Assembly: GCA_021014945.1 (NCBI GenBank)
Contig: MU266328.1
Coordinates: 186,001-250,000 of the forward strand
From: Leucogyrophana mollusca
Taxonomy: Eukaryota > Basidiomycota > Agaricomycetes > Boletales
Direction: 5' to 3'
Length of the DNA: 64,000 nucleotides
This document shows positions 22,073 through 34,500 of this stretch, piece by piece. A program made the translations under genes and the position numbers. How positions within the stretch are numbered: the stretch's first letter is position 1; every line of letters begins with the position of its first letter. The notes below the pieces were generated by a model. The model made no database searches. It saw only the letters and a program-made list of their open reading frames with translations, and was not told the origin of the DNA.

Positions 22073-23683
22073 TTACGACTGCATATCAGCATCATCGCTG
22101 TGAAGGCGAGGCCGTTTGGACCCTGTGGCCACACCCATTCCAATGCCTCTGGCTTCAAGAACTTCCATCGCTACCTTAGCAGCTCCCTCGGAAGATTTTT
22201 TAGTCCGTGTTCGTGTCCTGCGTAGTGCTCCGAAAGCTTGGGCTTTGATGACGGCAAGCGTTCCAGATATCGGGGGTGCCCCTGGCGAGGGTGACCGTGA
22301 GTCTCGGGGAACAGTCCCCCTGCGAGGACGGAGCGAATACGAGTTAGACTCTCCCTCGCTGCTCCCTCGCTCGTGTTGGGATCCGTTTTCGCTTCCCGAA
22401 AACTGAGGAAGAGCCGGGAGTAGAGGGCGTTCGGGACCAGAGTTTGCTCGCCGCGTGCCTAATCTATATCGAACCCCGTCGCTCCCAGGGCCAGATACCG
22501 AGATGTCAGCGGTGCCTCCGTGCAAAGTCACTTCGGGCCCATGGCCATTGAGTGGTCGATGATAATCGAGGACAGGACGATCCTGGGAAATCGAACCGTC
22601 GGGAGGAAACGTGAATTGAAATGGCGACGTCAATGACGTGCTGGACGATGATGGCGGTGTAGACGCAGACGGGGATATTGATCGACTCCCTGGAAACACG
22701 TAAGGCGTGGTTTCCAGGTGGTTTAGAGGAACTTTTTGCTCTTCCATGGGAAAGCGATTGACGTACATCTCTGGCGAAGTCAGAGTGGGTGAGCCTGCAA
22801 AGACAATGAGCGGCGATGATCTGGCAGGAGACGACATAAATCCCACCGTTAGAAGAGGTGCTTTGCGACATGCCATGGGCCCAAGTCCCGTCACGGCTGG
22901 AAGGCGGCATAGAGTAGGCATACGGGTGATACTTGGACATGCGGTGTGCACCTAGCTGATGAGATGGACTGTCTGTGGGAAGATGCTCATTGTCGACGCC
23001 GGCATAAGAAATAGAAGGAGAGTGTTGCGGGTAGTTATGACTAGGCCCGGCACCATACGATCCAACATTGAGCGGGCTCGACGTTTCCTCGGTCGCTGGA
23101 TAAGCCATACTATTATCGCCATACTGGCTACCGTGCGGAGTAGCAATACGTGAATTCAAGCGACTAGGCTGCCCGTGGGCTGTCGGAAGAGAAGAAGGTA
23201 TCGATGGCAGGTCGTCGGGTGCATGTGCCGTCTTTCTTCCCTGCCACATTCTCAGTAATGTTTCGCGCTCCCGCAACTCGTGCTTGAGACGGGCATTATC
23301 TTGTTTCAGGTCAGTAACCTCGGCGCGCGCCTCACGGCAAGAATCCTGGAGTTGCAAGACCACGGATTCTAAACTGGTGACTTGGGGGCGAAAGGAGGAT
23401 ATGAGCGTGTAGTAGGGCCAGGAAACGAGCGATCTACTGACCTGTTTCCTCTAGGGTCGCGATGTAGTTGGCCCGTCTGGAAGGCAAGAGATCAGCGACG
23501 GCAAAGCAGCCGAAAGGGACATGATTGGGACCTCTGGCGGAAGGCAGCCTGGGCGTCTGCGTTCTTCTTCTTGCGCAGAGCGACGTCAGAAGACATGCGC
23601 GAGGTGGGGTCGTCGATGTCGGGCTTGTAGTCAAAATTATCGTCTGGGGGCGAGTGACCAGATGAGGATGGTCTAATGGGCAT
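22073..23683 (-). CDS. bZIP transcription factor
   Basis: DNA-binding regulator. Start MPIRPSSSGHSPPDDNFDYK at 23683. The basic region is LRKKKNADAQAAFRQRRANY, with the bZIP signature N-x7-R at residues 41-49. It is followed by a leucine-zipper-type coiled coil (IATLEETVTSLESVVLQLQD, then REARAEVTDLKQDNARLKHE) to about residue 108. The remaining roughly 370 residues are Ser/Pro-rich and disordered, with SPSASTPPSSSSTSLTSPF and a basic C-terminal cluster (RRTRTRTKK, SKRPRLHS) that could act in nuclear import. Introns at about 23475-23530, 23386-23446 and 22800-22849 restore the frame (QRRANYI, EETVTSL, SSNGSPT). The basic-region type recurs in basidiomycetes, but I cannot assign a specific target pathway. 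Confidence 0.88.
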
Positions 23684-24448
23684 AGGATGGGGATAGGATG
23701 GGAGTTCAGCGTCGGGTGAGAAGAAGAGTAGAAAGTTCTTATCGCACAGTAGACAAGGATACGGATTTAAAGGAAGGGCGCGGATTGTGTTTGGATCCCA
23801 AGAGAGAGCTTTAAAATGGCATGGAAAAAAGAATTCGAATCAAGGGCACGAGGAGAGAGCCGCGGTGTGATCCAGTTAGCCGAAAGTATTTACAATTGCA
23901 GTCAGTCCTTTCAGCGTGGCGCCTTCACCCTCCCGGAGGAAGTCCCAATCCTGCAATTCGGAATCATATTATTTTTTGCTGCTTTTTGCGACGATGACAG
24001 CGATGTCCGCCAGGTGATGGTGTGGTCCAAGCAGGGGTGTGATCGTTTATATTATAATGATGCGGCTCACTGTGATTTGCGTTCATTCCCGACCCAGTCC
24101 TGTGCAACCATCCCTCGCCACATCTAGGAACTCAGCCAATGGTCACCGAACAATATCTCAGCTCGTGCCGCAAATTCATTTCCCTCTCCTCAGACAGTTT
24201 GCGTCCAAGCCATTCCCTGAATCTCCTCCACTTCAGTCTTCTGTTCTGTTCACACCGCAATGACCGGAGAACCAACTTCACGCACTAATGGGGACCATCT
24301 GCCCTAAAAAGGCGCACCAAATACTTCACCCTCCTCTTTTTTCGGCCCTCGTTGTCGTCTTGGACACGCCTGTAAACCGTGAAGATAAAAAGACAACGAG
24401 GCCGCGATGCCACACGCTACGGTCCGAAATCACATACGCTTTCGTTAC
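23684..24448. other. Intergenic, bZIP upstream / APC4 downstream
   Basis: 765 bp. It should hold the bZIP promoter and leader and the APC4 3' UTR. Short frames at 23816-24127 and 24039-24263 look like chance. No strong element was recognised. Confidence 0.5.
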
Positions 24449-27400
24449 TTATGCATCCAGCGACTCCATCTCGGCTTCATCCTCTGCTTCCATCTCCTCA
24501 TCTCCTTCTATATCTAGTATCTCCATTGTTGCTCCGCTACCGTCCAGGACACAAACAACCCTTCGTCCGATTCTCCCATTCATCGCGAGGGACACTGGCC
24601 CATTCTTGCAGGCAGCTAGTTGCCGGCACCTTTTGATCGGGATATTCGCTGACGGGAGCTGGTCCATGTAATGATAAAACCGCCGGTCAGCGGGTCTCGA
24701 CAAAAACATGGTGGCGGCACGATACTTACATGCCCCTCATTCCATCTTTGCACCACAAATGCCATCATCTCTTTTCGGGCAGGCCCATTTACGTATCCTT
24801 CTGATTGAAGCTGTCGGTACTCTAGATCCCGGTAGTTTACTGTTGCGATAAACATAGGGCCTAGGTGGTTGTTCGCAGTTAGCCAGGGCGGAAGACTCGG
24901 TGAGAGATCGGCTTCACCATTGTTGTTCTTGACATTGTATATTATGACAACGTACTCATCGTCAAAAAAGTCCGCATCCAGAACATCGAGCTCAACAGCT
25001 TGTTCGCCGTGGTATCCAACTGCGGAGCACTCCAAAAGAGCAACATCAACATGCAGTGGGACGCCTGCGGCGTATTTACCGTAAGGCGCCCGAGTCAAAC
25101 AGACTATTTTGTATACATTGAATTCCTAAAGGCGATGACACGAAAGATCGACTCACGGAAGGTCCGAAGTTCCGAAGACATACGGATGGCGAGGTACTGC
25201 AAGAAGCCCTACAGGAGCCGAGTTTCGTGTCCCGCATCACCTCGAGAAAATACAAAATTCACCTCATTTTTGTCCCTTTTGTCGCCTATAATTCGCTGGC
25301 GAACAAGTGGTCGATCAGTGGCTTCAGAAGCTGGCCTGCATGCCACCACCTGTGGAGGTATAGCCCCGCCATCAGTTGATGTGACGGCGGATCGAGCAGC
25401 AGCCTGGGAAGCTTGGGCAAAAACCCGCTGGCAACGGGATGCCAACTCTTGGATTAAAGCGTTGAGATTCCTGTCCAGATGTGAAAACTGTGCCGATGTG
25501 ATAGTCTGAAACATCCGAGAGCATGTTACATATCGAGACGTCTAACTGCATGACAAAAACCTACCGGTTTCCATGCTGTCTGAGACGGATCCTGCAATGC
25601 AATTTGTGCTTGTTGAAGAACGGAATCTAATGCTTGATCGTGTCCGGGCACTCCGAGGCTTTCAAGATGAAATTGAGGAAGTGGACCCGTGAACCAACTG
25701 TCGACCTCGCTGGTGACGAGCCCGCACATCAGATAATTGTTCACCTCCAAAATGTCGTAGCCGGGTGTTATGCGCTCAGCAGTGATATTGGCAGTAGCGG
25801 CCTCTGCAGTATCTCAGCGACCAGGGAATATAACAGCAGTTGCTACACATCTACTGACCGCTTTTAAGGAAGGCCAGAAAATGTTTAAAAGAGCCAAGCT
25901 CCTGGCTGGCCTTGGAAGCGAGCCAAGTAGCAATGAATATCCCTCGCCTCGCAGATGCGAGACAACCGTTGACTTCGTCAAGATCAAGTTCGAACAACAC
26001 AAAATGTGGCCTGAATACGCGTTAGAGGAATGCATTAGCACACAAGTGCCCTTACAAGTACGACCATCCTCGGATTTCTTCAAGGATGATATGGACGCGT
26101 TGTAGAGCTGGGATTAACTTTGCGGTCGAGAAGTCGCGAAGTTTCACCAAAGCGTTGGTGAGTGACGAGTCCCACTTCTGGAAAGCCTGCAGAGACAATG
26201 AGCCAGCAGATTTTGAACAACCACTGAGTAATACCCTCTCAGTCATCTGTTCACTGCTTCCAAAAAAGTCCCCGAGACCGTCGGAGCTGTTTCCAGTCGC
26301 AAGAAGACAAGTCAACTCCAGGATGACATCAGGCTCCTCTTCTAAATCGCGAGCCACTGAGGAACGAAGACGGTAGTAAATAGGATTTCACTTACGACCA
26401 AACGAATCTTTGAGTTTTGTCTCCAACGAGCTCACCCACTTTGGTCCAATTTCTCTGGCTCCACTGACGGTATCGGAGCCAAACCAAAGGTCATGCATAT
26501 CCTTAACTACCCGCAGGAGGTACCACATCAATTCGCGCGCGGCCGACGATAGTTTAGCAAAATCGCGGACTTTAGCAGTAGTGAGGAGAGGTAGTTCTAT
26601 CGACATAGGCCGTATACCAGTCGCCAGAGTATCATCGAGCGAAAGCTGTGGATGCATGAGGAAAAGAGGTTGGTCCGGGTGCTTGAACAACGTCGAGGTC
26701 GGCAACCCAAGAGCTGAGCCGAAAGAGCCTAAATAATAACTGCCGTCCAAAAAGCAGTAGGTATTGCCCATATCATCGATGGCCGCGAGAATACTGTTCT
26801 TATCCTCTGTATTTTGGACCTCCTCTAGGAGATCTTTTCCCCCATTGCCAGAAGGATCTTCAGTCTGTGATGGAGTACCAATTGATGCGAGGCTAGGATC
26901 CGGGATCAACGAGGGCCATTCGCTAATCACACCTGGAGTGGATGGTTGCGGTAGTGATTTGACCTGTGTCCCCTGGAAAGCAAAAAGATCGGTGGCACTA
27001 ATGAACCGTCAACGTAGTATTACACTGGCATTTTCGGCAGACCTACGTCAGTTTCTGGTCTCCTTCCCGGAGGTGATCGAGCAGAGGAAGAACTTTGAGG
27101 ATGGAAAGAGCTGAACCTGTCTTCACCATAGATAAGGCACCATATAATTAGTGTGATGGCGACAAATACGAACAGTGGTATCGTTCCTCTTGAAGATGTC
27201 AGGTATGGAGTCCATAGAAATGTCTTGTTTGCCAGGAAACCACCACAAGCCTCTGATTCGGATGGGCTTCTGCTCTGAGGGCAGCGGCGAAATGATGGGT
27301 AAGGAACGCTCCATTCGCCCGTCTTGAACGGAGTGGAGAGTGATCCGTGGCGGATCATGTGCGACTGCAATTGTTTGTCCTGGGCAGAAGGAATTAGCTC

Positions 27401-27667
27401 AAAACCGGAAGGATCAGTTGCATTGACTACTGTACCACTGGCGCTCCACGCTAAGCCCGCAATTCCTTCTGTAGCTCTGTCATCCGTGCCCACATCAATT
27501 TCCCATTTTTTAGAGCCCTGCATTTTCCACAAGCTCATCTTATCCCTTCCGCCCAGCCTAGAAACAAGAACGACAAGATCTTTGTCTGGGCAGCAAGCTG
27601 AAGCAAGTAGACGACATGGCGAAGGTAGCTGTAAGACAGCTAGAGACGCGAAGTCATTGTGTTCCAT
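24449..27667 (-). CDS. APC4: Anaphase-promoting complex subunit 4
   Basis: Scaffold subunit of the APC/C ubiquitin ligase that drives exit from mitosis. The N-terminal WD40-like part starts MEHNDFASLAVLQLPSPCRL and continues with DLVVLVSRLGGRDKMSLWKM and GIAGLAWSASGTVV. The middle is ISEWPSLIPDPSL and DMGNTYCFLDGSYYLGSFG. The helical Apc4 domain is LTCLLATGNSSDGLGDFFGS, QKWDSSLTNALVKLRDFS and LIPALQRVHIILEEIRGW. The C-terminal half has YVVIIYNVKNN, YRDLEYRQLQ and an acidic tail EGDEEMEAEDEAEMESLDA. I chose the Met at 27667 because it has A at -3 and begins the conserved blade. An in-frame Met at 27754 would add 29 residues. About ten short introns; length near 900 residues. Confidence 0.88.
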
Positions 27668-28019
27668 TCTGCGAGCGGGCAGCTTGTGGTGACTATGAGT
27701 GCGGGCGTTATAGAATCTGAGCTGTGCAGGGGAACAAGTGAACTTCGTAGTCACAAATACGGGTGAGAACTCAAGAGAGTAGCGAAGAGAAGAGCAGTTC
27801 GGAGCTTGCTATCACAGAAAACTGTGACTCCGGAAGACCATAACCCGCGAACCTTTGAAGAGACACAGATTGAAAGGAGCGAACGAGCGCGACACCTCGG
27901 TGCTTCTTCACAGTTGCCTTTTTCGGCTAATAGAACTCCAAAAACTGACAGGGCTCACCAAAAAGCCCAGCATCAGTTTGGTCAAAGGTCGGACAACTAC
28001 GTAGCTAGGAAGCTATCAA
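27668..28019. other. Intergenic, APC4 upstream / DRS1 downstream
   Basis: 352 bp. A CAG three bases before the chosen APC4 ATG would fit a 5' UTR intron acceptor. No separate gene was seen; a frame at 27806-28072 has no similarity. Confidence 0.45.
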
Positions 28020-30728
28020 CTATTTACTCTTACGCTTACCACCCCCCTTCTTCTTCCCCATACCGCCGATAACATCGCCCTTTTTTGCCCGAACTCCTTC
28101 CCCGCGGCCCGTCTTTTGTGATAGGTCCCTGTCGAAAGCCCCTCCTGTGCGAGCTGTCACTCTCGTTTTGCGCGAAGACTTGATTCTCTTCGACGACTTC
28201 GCATTTTTGTTCATTGGAAGGCCAATTTTCGTCGGTCGTCCCTCCTTCTTAGCCAATCTGATCGCTGCATTCACAGCGCCAGAGTCACCTAACTCCTTGT
28301 CTTCCTCGATTGCCATCTTCCTGCGTTTTGCTTTTCTCGAAAGGCCAGCGTATTTGTCCCTCTTTGGCTGCGAGAAGGTGACGAAGGACTCAGTATATCG
28401 ACTGTATACATTAATCAACCTTACCTTTGTCTCATCGTCAACTTTTTGTTTCCCTTTCGACACCTGAGAAGAGCCAGTTTCATATTGCTGCTTACTTGCA
28501 GCTAGGGTCGCAATCAGCTCATGGGTCACCTTCAAAGACAAAAACTTCACGGCACCTGCGGCTTTGCTCTTGTCGTGTTCACTTTGGAACCAGGTTCGCG
28601 CGGGCCGCGAGAATATCTCTTTCTCGTGTTCAATCATATTCTCCCCTTTCTTCAATTCCATCTCTGCCTGTCGGATCTGGACCGCCAAAATTGAACAAAT
28701 AACTAACCAGACCATGGCACAGACATACCTGCTTCTCCTCCTTTTCCTCTTGAAGGATAATAGCAATGTCCTCCTTCAGCTCTTCAACCCTTTTGACCCA
28801 TTTCGGCAGGACGTCAGCAGGAACGACACGATGGCGGATATTGTCCTCGCCAGTGCTGTGCTTGATAGCAGCTTTCAACATTTTACGATCCCCTTCACCC
28901 ACCAAAGTTACGGAGCTGTGGCAACATATATATCAATATAAGTAAAAAGACAGAAACTGCTGTGACGTACCGACCCGTCTTACCGGCTCGAGCCGTTCGT
29001 CCTACTCGATGCAGGTATTGAGCAAGTTGGTTAGGCATGTCAAAGTTGATGACAGTCTCAATGCCTTTGATATCGAGTCCTCGGGATGCTAAATCCGTTG
29101 CCATCAAGAAGTCCACCATGCCGTCTCGGAACAGTTGAAGAGCTTTTAGCCGCTAAAAGATGCAAGATGAGTGGAAATCAAGGATGCTTAGGCGTAGACA
29201 AACCTGTTCCTGAGTGAGGTCTCCGTGAAGTTCCTCACTTTTCATATCGAGAAGGCCGAATATGACGCGCATCTGATGGGCAAGCTTTTTGCTACGGAAG
29301 AAAATGATGACACGCCTTTTGAATGTCCTTTTGCAAAGAGCTACTAGTAGAGCTGACCGCTCTGCCTCTTTCTCCGCTCGAACACGAACAAACTCCTGAA
29401 CCAGACCCCGTGCCGTACTCCGCTTGGGGTCCACAAACAGGCGGACGGGTTTGTTCAATGACATTTTCACCAACTCGTCCACTGAGTCGGTCATCGTAGC
29501 AGAGAATAGCATAGTTTGCCGAGAGCCAGGACAAGCCTTGACTATCTCCGCGAGCTCATCGGCGAACCCATCAGAAAGCATTCGGTCGGCCTCGTCGAGC
29601 ACAAGAACATCGAGTGCTTCCAGAGTAAAGGACGGGGAGTTATGTAGGTGATCAATGAGACGACCGGGGGTGGCGATGATGATGTCAGGGCGGCTGCGTA
29701 AAGCAACTTCTTGAGTTTTGACGGAGAGGCCACCTGTGATTCTTTTAAGATAAGAAAGCATGTGTCCGTAGCCAGCGGAGTTACCTACCAACCACAAGAC
29801 AAAACCGGATATCTGTGTGGGATGCAAGTTTTGACCCGACTTCGAAACATTGTACAGCCAATTCTCTGGTAGGTACTAATACAAGGCATCGTGTCGCGGC
29901 TGCATTTTTTCCCTTCTCCCGGTATAAGAGCCGCTCAAGCATAGGGATAATGAATGCTGCTGTTTTGCCAGACCCAGTGACGGCACCACCGACGACGTCC
30001 TTGCCTACAAGGGCAACGGGAATTGTAGCCGCCTGAATTGGTGTAGGCTTGTGAAAACCAAGGGTAGTAAGAGCTTTCTGGATTGGGCGAGAAAGATTCA
30101 TCGTTAAAAATGAGGCGTGCATGTCTGCTGGGCCTGTGTCAGAATCGAAAAAGGCTATCTTGCGATCCTTCTCTGCCTGTGTTTCCGGTTCGGAATCCTC
30201 GGATGATGAAGACGAATTGGACAGGGCATCATCATCCATTCCTTCTACATCGGAGTCCGAGCCGCCTTCGTTGTCACTATCTTCCTCAGACGTGGCAAGG
30301 GGGTCTTCTTCTTGGTGGTCCCCAACTGCCAACTCTTCGTCGCCTTCACTATCATCCTCGGCTTCACCCTCGTCATTGCTGTCGTTGTCGTCGCTGCTGT
30401 CATGGTCGCGTTTTCGTTTGCTGGTGACCGCTTTCAACTTTCGCCTTTCGATGATTTCGTCTACAGAAATGGGGTCCTGCGAACGAGTCAACCCCAGCTT
30501 CGTTTGAACGCAAAAGGAACTAACAGGCTTGAAAACCTTCTTCACGACATCAGCTTGGGCATCCGCTTCTAACAGGTCAGCGTACGGATCCCCAGCTAAG
30601 TCGAAATCGAAGTCTGGATTGAGACGAGCCTCATCTGCATCCAATACGCGGTTCTTCTTTGTCTTGCGTGGCGCAGGTAAGGCCTCCTCGTCCGAATCGA
30701 TTGTCATGATGAAATCCATGTCACCCAT
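28020..30728 (-). CDS. DRS1: DEAD-box RNA helicase DRS1 (60S ribosome biogenesis)
   Basis: Nucleolar ATP-dependent RNA helicase for 27S pre-rRNA processing. Start [20 protein letters not shown] at 30728. A long acidic Ser/Asp/Glu region follows, about residues 120-220. The helicase core comes next: Q motif GFHKPTPIQ, motif [12 protein letters not shown], Ia PTRELAVQ, Ib [38 protein letters not shown] and [16 protein letters not shown]. The C-terminus is Lys-rich ([20 protein letters not shown] to [12 protein letters not shown]), as in yeast Drs1. All ATPase and helicase residues are intact. A 57-nt GT-AG intron candidate (28368-28424) is in frame and stop-free, so both spliced and unspliced forms are translatable. 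The ATG has a CACGTG box and a TATATATATA run about 100-120 bp upstream. Confidence 0.95.
28368..28424 (-). other. In-frame, stop-free intron candidate in DRS1
   Basis: GTAAGG donor and CTCGCAG acceptor on the minus strand enclose 57 nt (19 codons) with no stop. They lie between DDETK and PKRDKYAG in the linker after the helicase core. Removal or retention changes the protein by 19 residues. Confidence 0.55.
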
Positions 30729-31553
30729 CGCGGAAAGGACTCCAGCAAAATTACTCCAGCAGCAGTTTAAGGCGATCGAGCCGTCGAGAAGCCAATTGTG
30801 CAAACCTACTTGGAGAAATTTCGAGCACACGTGATCATATATATATACGACTTAGATTATTGATGGTACAGTCACGAGATGTATGGTTCAGCACCTACTC
30901 ACAGCGATAAATATCTATTACATGCAATGGCGTACGGGAAAAATACTGTGTACTTGTCGCAATCTTATGCAAGTGACGTTTTGAGTGGAGGACCGTTAGG
31001 CGTGAGGCAAGTTTGATCGGATTGCTTAATAGCACTGAGCCAATGGTGGTATGTAGAGGTCGAGATCTTCGCTTAGGCGCATGCCGCATCTGTCGTTCCA
31101 TTTTGTGTGCGCCATATTCGCTTCAGGAGCTTACCAATTAAACACTGGTTTATTTGGTAGCAAAAGATCGCCCCAAAACAAACGGCAGGAAGCCGACACG
31201 AAAGTGTGATCGCGGTAGACCCTTGAACGTCAGACGGCAAGGAAGACGAAGTCCGGTGGAGGCCAAAAATAATCGACGGTTAAAGCCTTGAAGGATAGTT
31301 GTCACCCAGCTCTGGTACGTTGAAGTGCTTCTTGGTTCCACGCGAAAGCTAGAACACAGGAGGTGTATGGTTATTGTTCAGCAAGACAAAGGTCATACAG
31401 GTCGTCAGGTAAAACACAAAACCAGTCAGTCACGCAGTGACAGTATGTATGCAACAGGGTATTCGAGATAGATGGTGAGGCCGAGGTTCGCATGAAAACA
31501 GGACGAGAGCTCGTGATACAGCGTTGGAAATCCGATACATGGCTTGAGTATAT
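30729..31553. other. Intergenic, DRS1 upstream / RasGEF downstream
   Basis: 825 bp. Near DRS1 it carries CACGTG at 30828-30833 and an alternating TA run around 30838-30847. Minus frames at 30895-31101 and 31150-31341 are short and unrecognised. The rest is probably RasGEF 3' UTR and spacer. Confidence 0.5.
30828..30847 (-). promoter_or_regulatory. CACGTG plus TATA-like run upstream of DRS1
   Basis: ACACGTGATC at 30827-30836 is followed by TATATATATA, about 100-120 bp before the DRS1 ATG at 30728. The position matches a core promoter; use of either element is inferred. Confidence 0.4.
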
Positions 31554-34500
31554 TCACCGAAACCATTTGCGTATAAATGCAGCGTCCCTGCTCGATGGAT
31601 AACTGGAGTCGTCACGCGATAGTGAACGGGGAAGAATGGGGCGGTAAGGTTCATCGATGAATTCCGACTCCGGCAGGGGGGCGATGCGCGATTTTTTCAT
31701 CTGTACAGCAACGACAGTCAACGCAAAGATACAGTTGTTGTGATAACCAGCACTCGCCTCCTCGCTCATCACAAATTCGTTGAACACCAGTAGTCGCACC
31801 TTCGGCCTCTCTGGGAAATCGTAGTCCGACGTTGTTTGACATTGTATCTGGCACTGGGTCGTGGTGTGTATAAATCTTCCGAACATGTTGAATTTTCCCC
31901 AGTGGATTCGGCTAGGATCAGCAGGGCTGAAGTCTTTGTTTCCTTCTTGAGCACGAATAAGATCGGACATGTGGATTTCCCTGAAAAAGGGTTTAGTCTG
32001 ATCACCGATATCACGAAACATACGTACAGGGCTGGTATGCAGGCCCCTGTGGTGTTCTTGAGAGCCATCCTGTATGCCTGATGGGCACCTCGATGCTGTA
32101 AGAGGACCTCCCAAGACAGAAAATTCTTGTGATGATCAGGTGTCCTTGACATGAAAATCTCCATCGCATCGTCACCCTGAAAGGTGGAGCTATTTATGCC
32201 AGCTACGAATGCCCGGAGAGCGGAGTAATTGTTCAGTGCACGAAGTTTGTGGGCAATATCGACAAGCTTTTCCATTTGCCTGGCGCGATACTTCGGCTTC
32301 TCGTGACAGAGTATGAGGGAAGCAACCCTGTAAGAAGTGAGCAATTGTACTCGAAGATTGGCACCATCACTCACCAGCCTGCAAGGTGTTCGGAGAATGC
32401 ATTGAACCTGGATATCGTGTCTGATTCCGCATCCTTTGGCCCAGGCGCGAGAGTGAACTGGAGCCAGTGTCGTGGCTATATCAATGTGATCAGAGGGTTG
32501 CGTGCACGCGTCATAAGCGGGAGGCACACCTCAATCTGCATGAAGAATCCCGCCTCAACCCTGGTGATCTCTTCAGCAATTTCTGTACAGTCCAAATATT
32601 GGAGCTCCGATGATATCCTCTGAAGCTCCTTTAGCAGCTGCTTTGGAGACAATTCCGGGGTATCCATTTGACCGTGCGGTGAGGTAGCCAGGTTAATCAT
32701 CCCCTTAGCGCTCAAAGGCAGGCTGGATTTTCGCTCCCTTAAAGTTATAGGCACCGCTGAAGAGCTTTCTGTTGACGGCGACATCGATGAGAGGCTGGCG
32801 GACGGTGAATCTGTGCTTAACACCAATGAATCGTCATAATCGCCGTCGCCGAAAGGGTAATATGGATCGTCAGTTTCGTCGATCGAAGTTTCACACTTGA
32901 GAGCCCAGGCCGCGTCCTTGTCTACGAGGCTAGGGGCATGCTCGAGGAAGGGGAGGAAATCGGAACCGTAATGGAGGAGGTATGTCTTCGATATGATAGA
33001 CTTGACGAGGGCATTGAGGGCGCCGGATGCGCCTGGTACGGCAAAATCATGTGGATAAGTGCGGATCCAGGTCTCTAGCAAATGACAGATCCTAAGATCG
33101 AAGAGTCAGAACCAGTGTTATGAGATATAGTCGGTCCATACCTCATCTGAGCGTAGCACGCAAACATAGGATCGCCAGAGGAGTTGTCAAGCTGTCGCAT
33201 GCGCTTCTGCATAGCGAGGAGGATGCTCCGGGGACTTGCAAACCTCCGGTACGTAAGTAGGAAATGCGATAGAAAAGTCGGATCTGGAAACGGAGCATAA
33301 TCAATGCCAGCAACACAATAGCTACGCTAGCAGTAATCACCATCGCCGCTCACTGCCAAGAATAGGAGCTTATCCAAGAGTTCCTCCAAAGTGGCATATT
33401 GAACCGATCGACTGGTCATTGCAAAGGCGTGATCAGCAAAAAAGCTAAGCTGCTATCAGAAACCACCTACGACTCCTTCTCTTTCCTACCCGGCCGCTCC
33501 TCTTGGCCTTCTTCCAATCCAAGTAAGGACTCCCCTGTTACGGGACCCGAAGTGTGTAGGGAAGAGGAACTCAGGCTACAGGACAGGCCCAAACTGGTGG
33601 AACTGCGCGCGGTCGACAACTTTCGATCTGGCCGTGAAACTTGGGTTTGGGGCAACTCATGCTCCGAGAGAAGATCTGACATCGACCGAGTCCGCGTTGG
33701 GGAATTTGATAGTGGGGGTGTTGATGGGATTGTAGGGGTGGGTGAGGTTCCTCGAGAAACAGCGTGATCCTGAGCTGATGTGTGACCAGGAACAGAGGCG
33801 AGGGATGCGGGCGGGTCGAGGGTTGGACCCCGGGCTTCCCAAGGGACGGGAGAAGACAGGGCATCTGGTGATGCAGGGTTTCGATAATCTGTGTCTGATA
33901 TGGCGGATAATGTTCCCGGAGTGAGCGACGAGAAATACAGAAAATGATGGACTCTCACTTGGAACAAGTATACACCTCAGAAGCCAATTGACGGCTTTCC
34001 TCATCTTGGCCCTCTCAGAATCCGGTGTGTTAGAGACTGTAACCAACCCCACGTCATATCTGAGGAGTATATTTGAGGAGATTTGGGGATCGACAGCCGT
34101 TTCTAGATCTGACTTGCATGCGACTCCAATCACGGGCAACTTGAGCGGACGTACAAGCCCTGTGGAGCACCCAAAACAGAACACGTATTCGCTTAGCTTC
34201 GGAGGGAAGCGAACATGGACATCACTTACGGAGGAAGCCCTCAACTGGAGCAAAAGATGATTTGTCCGAAGCGTCGTAGCAGACGAGGATTCCGTCCACC
34301 AGCGGAGGGGAGGTAAGTCTGGAAATGTCCATCTCGTAGATGGTAAGGGGGAAACAAGGAGCCTCTCGTTGGGTAACCCAGTCGATGCGCCGTGTATCTT
34401 GGGGTAAGCTAGTCAGTAAAGGAGGACGACATGCATGCTCGAATCAACGCACAGCGGAAAGATCCTGGGGGTGCAGGGGCGGAGAAGATCGCGCTATCGT

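Noticed and set aside
22116..22406. Plus-strand frames over 22.1-23.6 kb
   Set aside because: Shadows of the bZIP gene, whose minus-strand basic region, zipper and splice sites are clear.
30083..30834. Several long plus-strand Ser-rich frames
   Set aside because: Antisense reading of the acidic Asp/Glu/Ser region of DRS1; such repeats of GA-rich codons give open complementary frames.
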